Assembly (NCBI GenBank): GCA_934481445.1
Contig: CAKSPC010000010.1
Span: forward strand, 1 to 59,623
DNA: 59,623 nucleotides
Direction: 5' to 3'
Origin: an uncultured Oscillospiraceae bacterium
Lineage (GTDB): Bacteria; Bacillota; Clostridia; Oscillospirales; Ruminococcaceae
Shown here: positions 27,796 to 35,711 of the stretch, piece after piece
Position numbering within the stretch: position 1 is the first letter of the stretch
Layout of the letters: every line of letters begins with the position of its first letter
The notes under the pieces: model-generated
What the model saw: the letters and a program-made list of their open reading frames with translations, nothing else
Told to the model about the DNA's origin: nothing
Database searches by the model: none
Position numbers and translations under genes: made by a program

Positions 27796-27981
27796 TAGTC
27801 TATAATAAATTTATAGCCGTTTGGATTTTTCGATAAGTCGGGGATATCCCCTACAGTCTATTTAAACTTACAGCTTACAGCCGCAATGCCTTTTTCACCA
27901 CCCCCTCCCGACACACTTTTGTTATGTTACCCAAAAAAACATAAAAAACTTGTTGGATTTTTAGAATTGTTGCATTTCCTC

Positions 27982-28010
27982 TTGATTTATTTGACTGAAT
28001 ACTGTATAAT
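27982..28010 (+). promoter_or_regulatory. Sigma-A promoter of the cyclic-di-GMP cluster
   Basis: TTGATT (27982-27987), 17-bp spacer, TATAAT (28005-28010). The roughly 100-nt leader starts with a hairpin (28027-28033 with 28055-28061, inner TCCG/CGGA). No GEMM riboswitch consensus was seen. Confidence 0.7.
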
Positions 28011-28114
28011 AACAATATATCTATTGTGCCGTATAGTCCGTTTTTGCGGAACAGTATGGCATGGATTTTGCCGCGCCCATACGCGGCGGTCAGAGTTTAC
28101 ACATAAAGGGTTTG

Positions 28115-28798
28115 ATGCGTTTGTTATTCAGTAGCAAGATAGTTAAAGTTGATATACTGGACAAAAGCAGCTCGGTAATTATGACGGCGGAAAGGAACTT
28201 TAACTTTCCGAAAAACCTCGGATCTGACGACGAAAGTATTCTCATCATCAAGGGCTCATCCCTGAAGGAACTTGAATATAATACCATCGTGGACGTTATC
28301 GCGACCACAAAGGCGGGCGAGCGTATCCGCTACTCCGGGCGTGTTTCCATGTCCATGCCGCGGCAGCTCAATATCAGCCTTGCAAGGTCGAATGACACGG
28401 AGGTGCTTCAGGAACGCCGCAGGTATTTCAAGATAAAAACGCATGAGAAGGGGCGCGCGCTGTTTTTTATGCGCGGCGAAGAATCCGTAAGATTTGACGT
28501 CCCGGAAGAGATCGAAGTTATGGATATCAACATCGGCGGCATTTTCATGAAATGCAACGGCTGTGAATTTGAGGACGAGGATCTCGTCTGCGTTGATATC
28601 GATCTGTTTATTGATTACAAGCTGAATGCCGTTGTAAAGGTGCTGCGCGTGCAGCGCGGCGACGACGGCGGTATAAAGGGCTACGGCTGTGAGTTCCAGG
28701 GGCTCACCGCTGCACAGGAGGACTACATCGGAAAGTATATCTACAAGGTGCAGTCCGAACAGCGCCAGAAGGAAATGGCACAGGAAATGAATTTCTAA
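28115..28798 (+). CDS. PilZ-domain protein (YcgR-like)
   Basis: A 227-aa soluble protein with an N-terminal YcgR-like beta domain (about 1-100) and a C-terminal PilZ domain (about 105-220). The cyclic-di-GMP motifs are recognisable but not canonical. QERRRYFKIK stands where an arginine motif of R-x3-R type is expected (second position Lys). MDINIGG stands for D/N-x-S-x-x-G (Ser replaced by Asn). It lies 43 bp before a diguanylate cyclase gene, which supports a receptor role. ATG 28115 with AAAGGG upstream is preferred; an in-frame ATG at 28061 is possible. Confidence 0.82.
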   Translation: MRLLFSSKIVKVDILDKSSSVIMTAERNFNFPKNLGSDDESILIIKGSSLKELEYNTIVDVIATTKAGERIRYSGRVSMSMPRQLNISLARSNDTEVLQERRRYFKIKTHEKGRALFFMRGEESVRFDVPEEIEVMDINIGGIFMKCNGCEFEDEDLVCVDIDLFIDYKLNAVVKVLRVQRGDDGGIKGYGCEFQGLTAAQEDYIGKYIYKVQSEQRQKEMAQEMNF

Positions 28799-28841
28799 CC
28801 GGCCGGAAGGTCAGAAAATAATACAACCAGGGGGAGAATCC

Positions 28842-30857
28842 ATGAACAACGCAAAGCTAAAAGTAGTCCTGACGGGAGTTCTGCTTATATTCGCGATAAT
28901 CCCCGCGCTCATTCTCGGCGCGGTCGGGACTTTTTCATTAATGGGCTTTGAAACAAACGCCAAGACAGACACGCTGAACACTGTTTCGCTTTCGAAATCA
29001 GCGGCGGTGGATCAGGTGTTCGCGGGGTATATCTCCGATGTCGACGTAATGGCAAAGCTCGATGCGGTCATCGACACCGCTGACAACGGCTCGTCCTCCG
29101 CGGACAGCATTATCAAGGCATACGCTGAAAACAACAGCGATGTCCTCGATATTCTTGTTATCGACGACAAGGGCACGGTCGTTGCATCCGCAAAGGGCAG
29201 CGCAAGCGGCAGCTTCGAGCACTTCAACAGCGACGGAATGCCCGCGGTTTCCACCGTTATGGCGTGGGAAAAGTACCAGACAGACGGAATTTTCGTTTCC
29301 AAGGAAATTTACGCAGACCCCGACAACAAGACCGGCGGCAAGCTCGGCTATGTCTGCATGGTGGTTTCGCTCGGCGCTGACAGCGGCCTTGCGAAGACGG
29401 TAAGTGGTACATATCTTTCCGGTGCGCACCTCGTTCTCGTGGACAGCGAAGGCAACGCCCTCAACTTTGACGGCAGCGGCACTGTTATGAAGAGCGGTCA
29501 GCTCGACGGCACGTTTGCGGCGGAGATCCCGAATATGTTCGCAATGGCTTCCAATGTTTCCGGCACAAATAATACAGAAAACATGATCACCGGCACGGTC
29601 GGTAAGTATGCGTATGCCTGCGGCATCGTCCCCAATGTGACCACATGGAGATGGGTAGGTATCGCGGATACGGGCTTCTTCGGCAAGTTCTCCATGCCCA
29701 CCAACCTTATCGGCTGGGGCGTTATCCTCGTTGTATGTGCGCTGGCTTCCGTTATCGCTATCGTCATCATTTCCAGGTTCGTCGGCAGTATGCACGAAAT
29801 GCTCAATACCATGGAGCAGATCGGCAAGGAAGAGGGCAGCAGCGAAGTCCGCTTCAAGGTCAAGAACCGCAAGAGCGAGCTCGGTGAGATACAGACATCA
29901 TTTAACGAACTTCTTGATGAGGTATATTTAAGCGAGGAGCGTCACCGCACCATTGCGGAACTGTCCGATAATATGCTGTTCGAGTGGGACTTTCACAAGG
30001 AGCGTATGTACGTTTCCCCGAACGCACTCGCAAAGTTCGACCTTACCCCCTCTGAATCCACGCTTTCCAACGGCAAGTTCATCGACTCCCTCATGAGCAC
30101 GGAGGATGCAGAAAAATACAAGCGTGATATCAACACGCTTCTCAAGAACAAGAACGGCTACAGCGCCGAGTACCAGCTCAAGACAAAGAGCGGCGCGGTT
30201 ATCTGGATATCCCTCAGAGCCGTTTGCATCACCGACCGTCTTGGTGAACCGCTGAGAGTTGTCGGAGTTATCACGGATATTGATAACGATAAGAAGATGG
30301 AGCTTCAGCTTTCCGAGCGCGCAAGCTACGACTTCCTCTCCCAGCTTTACAACAGAAATACATTCATCAGAACGCTCACCAGTGAGATCGACCGTCGCGG
30401 TCAGAACAAGATCGGCATTATGTTCATAGATGTCGACGACTTCAAGTTCATCAACGACAGATACGGTCACACCATAGGTGATGAGGTAATCCGCTACGTT
30501 GCCGATTCCATCAGGAAGAAGGTCGACGACAGAGGCGGCTTTGCGGGTCGTTTCGGCGGCGATGAGTTCGTTCTGTGCTACACCAACCAGGAGGATATTG
30601 CAAACCTCGAAACCATCGCGATGAACATCATTGATGAGCTGTATGTCGGCTACACTACAAACGACGGTACGATCATCAACGTAAGAGTTTCCATCGGTAT
30701 CACCTACTGCCCCGAGCATTCCGACAACGTGAACGACCTTATCTCCTATGCGGATACAGCGATGTACTTCGTAAAGAAGAATGGTAAGACCAACTATCAC
30801 GTTTATATGCCTGAGGACAGCGCGACGGGCGAATATATCGACCCCGAGGGCTATTAA
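28842..30857 (+). CDS. Membrane diguanylate cyclase with extracytoplasmic sensor, PAS and GGDEF domains
   Basis: A 671-aa sensor enzyme. One membrane segment near residues 8-30, an external sensor of about 250 residues (dCache-like), a second membrane helix near 288-312, a HAMP-like linker, a PAS domain (about 365-490; EYQLKTKSGAVIWISLRAV) and a GGDEF domain (about 500-655). The active site RFGGDEF and FIDVDDFKFINDRYGH are intact, so cyclic-di-GMP synthesis is expected. An inhibitory RxxD site before GGDEF is not seen. AGGGGGAG precedes the ATG. The stimulus is unknown. Confidence 0.92.
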   Translation: MNNAKLKVVLTGVLLIFAIIPALILGAVGTFSLMGFETNAKTDTLNTVSLSKSAAVDQVFAGYISDVDVMAKLDAVIDTADNGSSSADSIIKAYAENNSDVLDILVIDDKGTVVASAKGSASGSFEHFNSDGMPAVSTVMAWEKYQTDGIFVSKEIYADPDNKTGGKLGYVCMVVSLGADSGLAKTVSGTYLSGAHLVLVDSEGNALNFDGSGTVMKSGQLDGTFAAEIPNMFAMASNVSGTNNTENMITGTVGKYAYACGIVPNVTTWRWVGIADTGFFGKFSMPTNLIGWGVILVVCALASVIAIVIISRFVGSMHEMLNTMEQIGKEEGSSEVRFKVKNRKSELGEIQTSFNELLDEVYLSEERHRTIAELSDNMLFEWDFHKERMYVSPNALAKFDLTPSESTLSNGKFIDSLMSTEDAEKYKRDINTLLKNKNGYSAEYQLKTKSGAVIWISLRAVCITDRLGEPLRVVGVITDIDNDKKMELQLSERASYDFLSQLYNRNTFIRTLTSEIDRRGQNKIGIMFIDVDDFKFINDRYGHTIGDEVIRYVADSIRKKVDDRGGFAGRFGGDEFVLCYTNQEDIANLETIAMNIIDELYVGYTTNDGTIINVRVSIGITYCPEHSDNVNDLISYADTAMYFVKKNGKTNYHVYMPEDSATGEYIDPEGY

Positions 30858-30894
30858 GCTGCCCGTCGTCCGTTAAGCGGTAATAATAACACAC

Positions 30895-30925
30895 AAGGGC
30901 GGGCAAATAATATTTGTCCGCCCTT
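30895..30925 (+). terminator. Strong hairpin between DGC and parA genes
   Basis: A 14-bp stem (30895-30908 with 30912-30925, one G-U) with a 3-nt loop. It ends 6 bp before the parA GGAGGA site. No T tract follows, so it may act as a transcript boundary or protect the parA message. Confidence 0.5.
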
Positions 30926-30944
30926 ATATATGGAGGAATAGATT

Positions 30945-31721
30945 TTGGCAAAGATCATTGCTGTGACAAATCAGAAGGGCGGCGTCGGAAAGACCACAAC
31001 ATGCAGTGCCCTTTGCGGGGGACTTTCGCAGCGCGGGAAAAAGGTGCTGGCGATTGACCTTGACCCGCAGGGAAACCTCAGCTTTTCCCTCGGAATCGAA
31101 TCCGATGACAATTATACTATATATGATGTTCTCAAGGGTAACTGCGATCTCGATGACGCTATCCAGCACGGCGAAATATGCGACGTTGTTCCGTCGAATA
31201 TACTGCTGTCCGGACTGGAGCTTGAAATGACCGGCGTCGGCAGGGAGTACGTCCTGCGTGAGCAGCTCAGCGAAACGGTGGAGGATTATGACTATATCAT
31301 CCTCGATACCCCGCCTGCGCTGTCGGTGCTTACGATAAACGCCTACACCGCGTCGGACGAGCTTATCATCCCGATGATGTGCGAGATACTTTCGCTTCAG
31401 GGCATTGCGCAGCTGAAGCAGACTATATTCGCGGTGCAGAGGTACTACAACAAATCGCTGTTTGTACGCGGAATACTTCTCAACAAATACAACCCGCGCC
31501 TTACGCTCACCAAGGAGGTTGAGGAGCTGGCGCAGATGATTGCAAAGCAGCTCAACACCGTGATTTTTAAAACGCGAATAAGCGCAGGCGTCAGCATTGC
31601 GGAAGCCCCCGCCCACGGCGAGAGCATAATAACCTATGCGCCGAAGTCGAAGTCCGCGCGGGAGTTTTTGGCGCTTATCGACGAGCTGACCGCAGACGAG
31701 GAGAAGAGCGAGGCTAAATGA
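30945..31721 (+). CDS. ParA/Soj-family positioning ATPase
   Basis: A 258-aa ParA ATPase with the deviant Walker A KGGVGKTTT, Walker A-prime LDLDPQGNLSFSLG-like segment (IDLDPQGN) and IILDTPPALSVLT. It starts at TTG with GGAGGA (30932-30937) 7 bp upstream. ParA proteins form gradients on DNA that place chromosomes, plasmids or protein cargo. No parB or parS is adjacent; the next gene, overlapping by 4 bp, is a ComFB-domain protein. A cargo-positioning or signalling role therefore seems more likely than chromosome partition. Confidence 0.9.
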   Translation: MAKIIAVTNQKGGVGKTTTCSALCGGLSQRGKKVLAIDLDPQGNLSFSLGIESDDNYTIYDVLKGNCDLDDAIQHGEICDVVPSNILLSGLELEMTGVGREYVLREQLSETVEDYDYIILDTPPALSVLTINAYTASDELIIPMMCEILSLQGIAQLKQTIFAVQRYYNKSLFVRGILLNKYNPRLTLTKEVEELAQMIAKQLNTVIFKTRISAGVSIAEAPAHGESIITYAPKSKSAREFLALIDELTADEEKSEAK

Positions 31722-32233
31722 GCGAAAACAGCAGGAAAAGCGGAAAAAAGCGCAAAACCGAGGACGAGCGCCCTTTCGTGAGCAGCAAAACCCCGCAGGT
31801 CATGAAGCTGGTGAGCGACGACCGCCCCGTCAATCCCGTTGTTATTGCGGGCAAGAGCCGCATACCGAAGCAGCTTCGCGGGATAGAGCCGCTGTCGAGG
31901 ATAATGCGCAGGGATTCCGAGGCGCTGCTCGGCGTGGATAAAGAGGAAGCGGCGGAGCCTATGGTGACGATAAACCTCACCGAAGCGGTGATAAGGGACA
32001 ATGTTTCGGCAACGCTGCGCAGGTTCAACGCCTGCGGCTGTGGGCGCTGCGTCGAAGCGCTGACGAAGATGGTTTCGGAGGATGTTCCGGCGAGGTTCGT
32101 TGATGTTCCGCAGAGCACCGCTAATGAGCCGTCGAAGTGCGTGCCGGAGCAGTATGAGCCGATAAAGCGCGAGGTGCTGGCGAAGATGATACGCATTCTT
32201 ATGGGGAATAAGAAGCGGAGTTTTCACGAATGA
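31718..32233 (+). CDS. ComFB-domain protein
   Basis: A 171-aa protein. The first about 85 residues are basic and probably flexible (SRKSGKKRKTEDERPF). A ComFB domain follows, INLTEAVIRDNVSATLRRF then CGCGRCVEAL and VPARFVD, close to the late-competence ComFB signature (CxCxRC). ComFB-family proteins have recently been reported to bind cyclic dinucleotides (from memory). The ATGA overlap with parA indicates coupled translation and a likely complex. Confidence 0.8.
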   Translation: MSENSRKSGKKRKTEDERPFVSSKTPQVMKLVSDDRPVNPVVIAGKSRIPKQLRGIEPLSRIMRRDSEALLGVDKEEAAEPMVTINLTEAVIRDNVSATLRRFNACGCGRCVEALTKMVSEDVPARFVDVPQSTANEPSKCVPEQYEPIKREVLAKMIRILMGNKKRSFHE

Positions 32234-32235
32234 AT

Positions 32236-32268
32236 AATGGGGAGAACGAGTGGTTCTCCCCATTTTAT
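32236..32268 (+). terminator. Rho-independent terminator of the parA-comFB operon
   Basis: AATGGGGAGAAC (32236-32247) pairs perfectly with GTTCTCCCCATT (32253-32264), 5-nt loop, then a T-rich tail. Confidence 0.85.
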
Positions 32269-32344
32269 TACCATGGCAAAATACGTCAAGTAATATTGAG
32301 CAATAATATTACCTGTCGAATAATAGATACACGTCCCGAATATG

Positions 32345-32770
32345 TCAATCCGTAATATTTTTTCGCATTATTACAGCATCGTCATCGTCATAATAATTCT
32401 TCCGCACGGAAATATGCTCAAACCCGCAGGATTTATACAGCGCGATGGCAGGCGCATTCCTGCTGCGCACCTCAAGGAAGCACACCGCCGCCCCGCGCGC
32501 TTTCATGCTTCCGAGGAAACGCATAAGCAGCTCCGCGGCGATACCGCGCCTGCGCAGGTCGGGATGGACGCAGATCTGATATAATTCCGCCTCGTCCGCC
32601 GCAAGCTTCCCCAGCGCAAACGCGCAAATCTCCCCGCCGCTTCGCGAAACTTCGCAGCAGGAAAGCGGGCTTTCAAGCTCCCTAAAAAAAGTGTCCCGCG
32701 TCCAGTCCTCCCCGAAGCAGAGCTGCTCCAGCGAAAAAAGCCGTTCCTTGTCGCCGTTGCCGAAAATCAT
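32345..32770 (-). CDS. rimI: Ribosomal-protein-alanine N-acetyltransferase RimI
   Basis: A 141-aa GNAT enzyme. The acetyl-CoA loop ICVHPDLRRRGIAAELL and the RimI tail EVRSRNAPAIALYKSCGF followed by KNYYDDDDAVIM are diagnostic. RimI acetylates the N-terminal Ala of ribosomal protein S18. TsaB/TsaD, which are often neighbours, are absent here. It is leftward and follows the terminator at 32782-32813, so it needs its own promoter, which was not identified. Confidence 0.92.
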   Translation of the reverse strand: MIFGNGDKERLFSLEQLCFGEDWTRDTFFRELESPLSCCEVSRSGGEICAFALGKLAADEAELYQICVHPDLRRRGIAAELLMRFLGSMKARGAAVCFLEVRSRNAPAIALYKSCGFEHISVRKNYYDDDDAVIMRKNITD

Positions 32771-32781
32771 ACTTACCCCCG

Positions 32782-32813
32782 AAAAAGCGCCCCCGACTGA
32801 CAGTCGGGGACGC
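32782..32813 (-). terminator. Terminator of the leftward Cys-rich gene
   Basis: A 12-bp stem (32802-32813 with 32787-32798) with a GTC loop, followed by TTTTT on the minus strand. One pair is G-U on that strand but a C-A mismatch on the other, so it favours leftward transcripts. Confidence 0.85.
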
Positions 32814-32825
32814 GATTTTTAATAA

Positions 32826-33041
32826 TCAGAAATCAATATCGTTGACCGCAGAGTTTGCGAGCTGAAGCTCCTTCTTGGGAATGCGCTTCAGCGGCGAATA
32901 TACGAACTTCTTGCAGGAGTCGTATGTCTTAACATCGCCGAATTTGGAGCATTTTATGATATCGCCCTCACCGGGTTTGCCCAGTTCGCAGTATTTGCAG
33001 GACGGTTTTATGTTATTTCCGAAAAGCTTTTTCTTAGCCAT
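32826..33041 (-). CDS. Small Cys-rich protein, possible metal-binding
   Basis: A 71-aa protein with four cysteines (SCKYCELG, IIKCSKFG, YDSCKKF), a spacing suggesting a zinc knuckle or Fe-S site. The start MAKKKLFGNNIKPSCKYC is chosen because GGAGG lies 8 bp upstream; an upstream in-frame Met at 33077 lies before the ribosome site. It has its own promoter and terminator. The family is conserved in gut Clostridia as far as I recall, but without known function. Confidence 0.7.
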   Translation of the reverse strand: MAKKKLFGNNIKPSCKYCELGKPGEGDIIKCSKFGDVKTYDSCKKFVYSPLKRIPKKELQLANSAVNDIDF

Positions 33042-33091
33042 AGCAGTACCCTCCGATCTATGCATGGTGAGGGACATTACCCCTCATATTC

Positions 33092-33120
33092 ATTATATCA
33101 CATAGGCATGAAAAAGTCTA
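33092..33120 (-). promoter_or_regulatory. Promoter of the Cys-rich gene
   Basis: Minus strand TAGACT (33115-33120), 17-bp spacer, TATAAT (33092-33097). Confidence 0.6.
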
Positions 33121-33175
33121 CACCGTCAAGTAGAAAATATCAAACGCCGTTTTTGGTGAGTTTGCATATATTGAG

Positions 33176-33973
33176 TTATGCCTTGTAGATGGGCATTACG
33201 TTTTCTACGGCGGATTTGCCGAGGGCTTCGTCCAGCGCAACGATGCTGAGCGCCATTCCGTTGGAAAGATACGGTTTCGCCGCCTCGCCGATGGCGGTGA
33301 AAACAGTGTTTCTGTCGCCCTTGAAATCAACAACGGCAAGGTAGGTCTTTTCCCCGTTGAGAATCATTCCGCGGAACCAGAGTGCCTTTACGGCGGGGTC
33401 TTTCTTCGCGGCGGTGCTGAGCGCAACGGAAAGTTCCATGTTGAACGGGTCGGGGGCACCAATCTTTACGTCGCTGTTTGTGTGGATAATGTGCTCCGCA
33501 TGACCGGTGGTGCGGTACTGCTTCTTATCGCGCCAGTGAGCCACGAGCTTCTTGTCGAGTATCAGATTGTCGCTGAACGGGTTGATAACAAGCCCCTCTG
33601 CGGCGTTCTTGGAAACTATCATGTCGGAATAATCGTCAAATCCCAGCGCCAGCGTCAGCGGTTTCTGCTCCTTCATGGAATCCCACTTCAGGACCTCGTC
33701 GATGCTTGTGAAGGCGGGGTAGTACTTCTTTCCCTCGGGGGAGCTTATCAGCGCGAAGGATATCTTGGTGTTCGCGTCGATGGTGCCTGTGCCGTCGCTG
33801 TTGAGTTTGGGCACGGTGGAAAGGCGGACGGGGGTGAGGAACTTCGCGTTCATAACGATCTCCTCCGCGACCTCGTTCATGAGGGCGTTCATGTCGTCCT
33901 GCGTCTTGATCTCCCTGCGGCGCTTGAAGAGCTTGCAGAGGGCGGTGTTGTTTACAGAGCTGTTGATTTCCAT
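33176..33973 (-). CDS. SseB-family protein
   Basis: A 265-aa protein with an SseB-like N-terminal domain (LNSDGTGTIDANTKISFALIS, YYPAFTSIDEVLKW, AEGLVINPFSDNLIL) and an SseB C-terminal domain (from about 165, VKIGAPDPFNMELSVALS). SseB proteins are widespread and poorly understood; some accompany type VII secretion or signalling loci. GAAAGGA precedes the ATG. It follows the PP2C gene by 30 bp and is probably in the VWA-PP2C operon. Confidence 0.85.
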   Translation of the reverse strand: MEINSSVNNTALCKLFKRRREIKTQDDMNALMNEVAEEIVMNAKFLTPVRLSTVPKLNSDGTGTIDANTKISFALISSPEGKKYYPAFTSIDEVLKWDSMKEQKPLTLALGFDDYSDMIVSKNAAEGLVINPFSDNLILDKKLVAHWRDKKQYRTTGHAEHIIHTNSDVKIGAPDPFNMELSVALSTAAKKDPAVKALWFRGMILNGEKTYLAVVDFKGDRNTVFTAIGEAAKPYLSNGMALSIVALDEALGKSAVENVMPIYKA

Positions 33974-34003
33974 TATGTATCCTTTCGGGGCGGGTGCCCT
34001 ATT

Positions 34004-34801
34004 TTATTCATAGTTGACCGTCAGCGCGGCAACGGAGATGTCGTCGCGGCTGCCGAGGTGGGAGCGCTTTTTCAGATGTTCGCCGAGGAATGAAGCGGTA
34101 TCGGACGCCACCGCGCCGATGACCCTTCTGCCGAAGTTGAGGAAATCCTCCTCCCGAAGAAACGAGTTGATAAGCCCGTCGCTGGAGAGCATTATTCCCG
34201 AGACCCTTCCCTCGCGGTAGAAATATCTGAAAGAATCTATCGCGTCGCTGTCGCACAGGGATGTGGTGAGGGTGCCCACCAGCGCCGCGTCAACGGGCAT
34301 GGGGGAAACCATCTCCCCGCCGTCAAGGGCGCAGAAAGACCCGTCGCCTATCTGAAGCCCGAAATATCCGTTTTCGGTTATCGCGGCGACAATCAGCGTC
34401 GCGCCGTACATTGATTCGGTGGGAATGCCGCCGTACTTTTCGCAGATGGCGTTTTCGTGTTCATTCAGCGGGAAAAAACTCAGGTGCGCGGCGATTTCGC
34501 TGTTCCAGCCGCAGATCATATTTGCGGCGATACGGCGGGCGGTATTGTCGGGGTCGGAGAGAAAAAGCCTGTCCAAACCGCCGTTGCGTTCGGAGAAATC
34601 ACATATTGAGCGTATCGCGATGCGGGTCGCCATCTCGCTGCCCGCGGCGCTGCGGAAGTGTTTCTCGCTGCCGTGTCCATCGGAAACCGCGGCTACGGCG
34701 GGCACGCCCGAAATAAGTATCCGCGAGCTGTCCTGACAGCACTCGCCGTTATCCTCGTGGGAAGCCCCGCGTATCGAAAGCGCGCAGCCCTTGAACTGCA
34801 T
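34004..34801 (-). CDS. PP2C-family serine/threonine phosphatase
   Basis: A 265-aa PPM phosphatase. Metal-binding motifs are AAVSDGHGSE near residue 40, FGLQIGDGSF, MLSSDGLINSF and SRDDISVAAL at the C-terminus. The N-terminal RGASHEDNGECCQDSSRI is typical of the stand-alone PP2C_2 group. ATG at 34801 overlaps the stop of the VWA gene (TGATG). With the VWA gene it resembles two thirds of the TerY-phosphorylation triad; a protein kinase gene is not found nearby. Confidence 0.9.
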   Translation of the reverse strand: MQFKGCALSIRGASHEDNGECCQDSSRILISGVPAVAAVSDGHGSEKHFRSAAGSEMATRIAIRSICDFSERNGGLDRLFLSDPDNTARRIAANMICGWNSEIAAHLSFFPLNEHENAICEKYGGIPTESMYGATLIVAAITENGYFGLQIGDGSFCALDGGEMVSPMPVDAALVGTLTTSLCDSDAIDSFRYFYREGRVSGIMLSSDGLINSFLREEDFLNFGRRVIGAVASDTASFLGEHLKKRSHLGSRDDISVAALTVNYE

Positions 34802-35538
34802 CACCAGCCTGCCTCGATGTCAGCGTTTATCTCGTCGCTTTCGGCAAATTCGCGAATCTGCTCGGCGGCGGAATCCTGCTTGGTCTTGAAATCGTCGGCG
34901 GTTTCGGCGAGGCGCATACTGCGGCTGCCTATCTGCGAGGATGTTACCGCCACGAACTTTATCAGCTTCGCCAGCGCCTCGCCGTTGTGCGCGGTGACAA
35001 CGCTGTCGGGATTGCCCGTAAAGCGGGAGAGAATATCGAGGTCGGCGTCCTCGCCGATGGCTACGGCGGCCTTTATTCCCGCGGAATACCAGCGGTTCTT
35101 TTTAAGCTCGTCCAGTCCCTTTTCAAAGTTGTCGGTGGGGTAGCCGTCGGACATGAGTATCATAACAGGGGCAAAGGACAGCGACGGCGATTTCATGAAC
35201 TCGCTTCTCGAAAGCTTCTTGGAAAGCTCGGTGAATGCGCTGCCGAGGTCGGTGACGTTTTCCGCGTCGATGGGGGTCCATTCAAATTCCTCCGCAGAAA
35301 CAGGCTCGTTGTACATCCATTCGCTGCCGCCGGAGAACTTGAGCACGGCGATTTTTATGTCCGCGTCGGCGCCGCCTATCCCGCGTATCTCGGGGATAAG
35401 CTCCTCCATAACAGAATTTACGGTGCCTATCTTGCTGCCGCTCATGCTTCCGGAGCAGTCTATCAGAAAGAACAGAACCATGGATTTTTTCGCGATCTCC
35501 TCCGCGTCGTCAAATGGATTTATGGGCATATCTGACAT
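34801..35538 (-). CDS. TerY-like von Willebrand factor A domain protein
   Basis: A 245-aa soluble VWA protein. The metal-ion-dependent adhesion site DCSGSMSGSK (near residue 29), a mid Thr/Asp segment (VTDLGSAF) and MILMSDGYPTD are intact. This matches TerY-type VWA proteins, which scaffold tellurite/stress-related phosphorylation systems with PP2C and a kinase. AGGAGG precedes the ATG, and a 9-bp hairpin lies in the leader. The ter genes themselves are not in the window. Confidence 0.88.
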   Translation of the reverse strand: MSDMPINPFDDAEEIAKKSMVLFFLIDCSGSMSGSKIGTVNSVMEELIPEIRGIGGADADIKIAVLKFSGGSEWMYNEPVSAEEFEWTPIDAENVTDLGSAFTELSKKLSRSEFMKSPSLSFAPVMILMSDGYPTDNFEKGLDELKKNRWYSAGIKAAVAIGEDADLDILSRFTGNPDSVVTAHNGEALAKLIKFVAVTSSQIGSRSMRLAETADDFKTKQDSAAEQIREFAESDEINADIEAGW

Positions 35539-35575
35539 ATTTATACCTCCTGTCGGATCGAATACGCATATATGT

Positions 35576-35596
35576 TGCGGGGAAAAGTTCCCCGCA
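35576..35596 (-). promoter_or_regulatory. Leader hairpin of the VWA operon
   Basis: TGCGGGGAA (35576-35584) pairs perfectly with TTCCCCGCA (35588-35596) around a 3-nt loop, about 40 bp upstream of the VWA start. It could be a transcript-stabilising or regulatory stem. Confidence 0.45.
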
Positions 35597-35632
35597 GTCG
35601 GCGCCTGCCGAAAATAATTTAATGTTCTTATG

Positions 35633-35675
35633 ATAATATATGTTGGGATAACTTCGTTCTCCCAACATATATTAT
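35633..35675 (-). terminator. 16-bp perfect inverted repeat between DGC and VWA genes
   Basis: ATAATATATGTTGGGA (35633-35648) pairs with TCCCAACATATATTAT (35660-35675) without mismatch, 11-nt loop. It lies 37 bp beyond the stop of the leftward GGDEF gene and probably terminates it; its near-perfect symmetry also fits a protein-binding site. Confidence 0.55.
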
Positions 35676-35711
35676 AACATCCGCGCCGAGAAATGTCAAC
35701 GCGGATATTTA

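Noticed and set aside
28011..28114. Cyclic-di-GMP riboswitch before the PilZ gene
   Set aside because: A hairpin exists, but the conserved GEMM-I or GEMM-II core sequences are not present.
30945..32233. Chromosome origin region with parAB
   Set aside because: The second gene is ComFB-like rather than ParB; there is no parS palindrome, dnaA, or other origin gene nearby.
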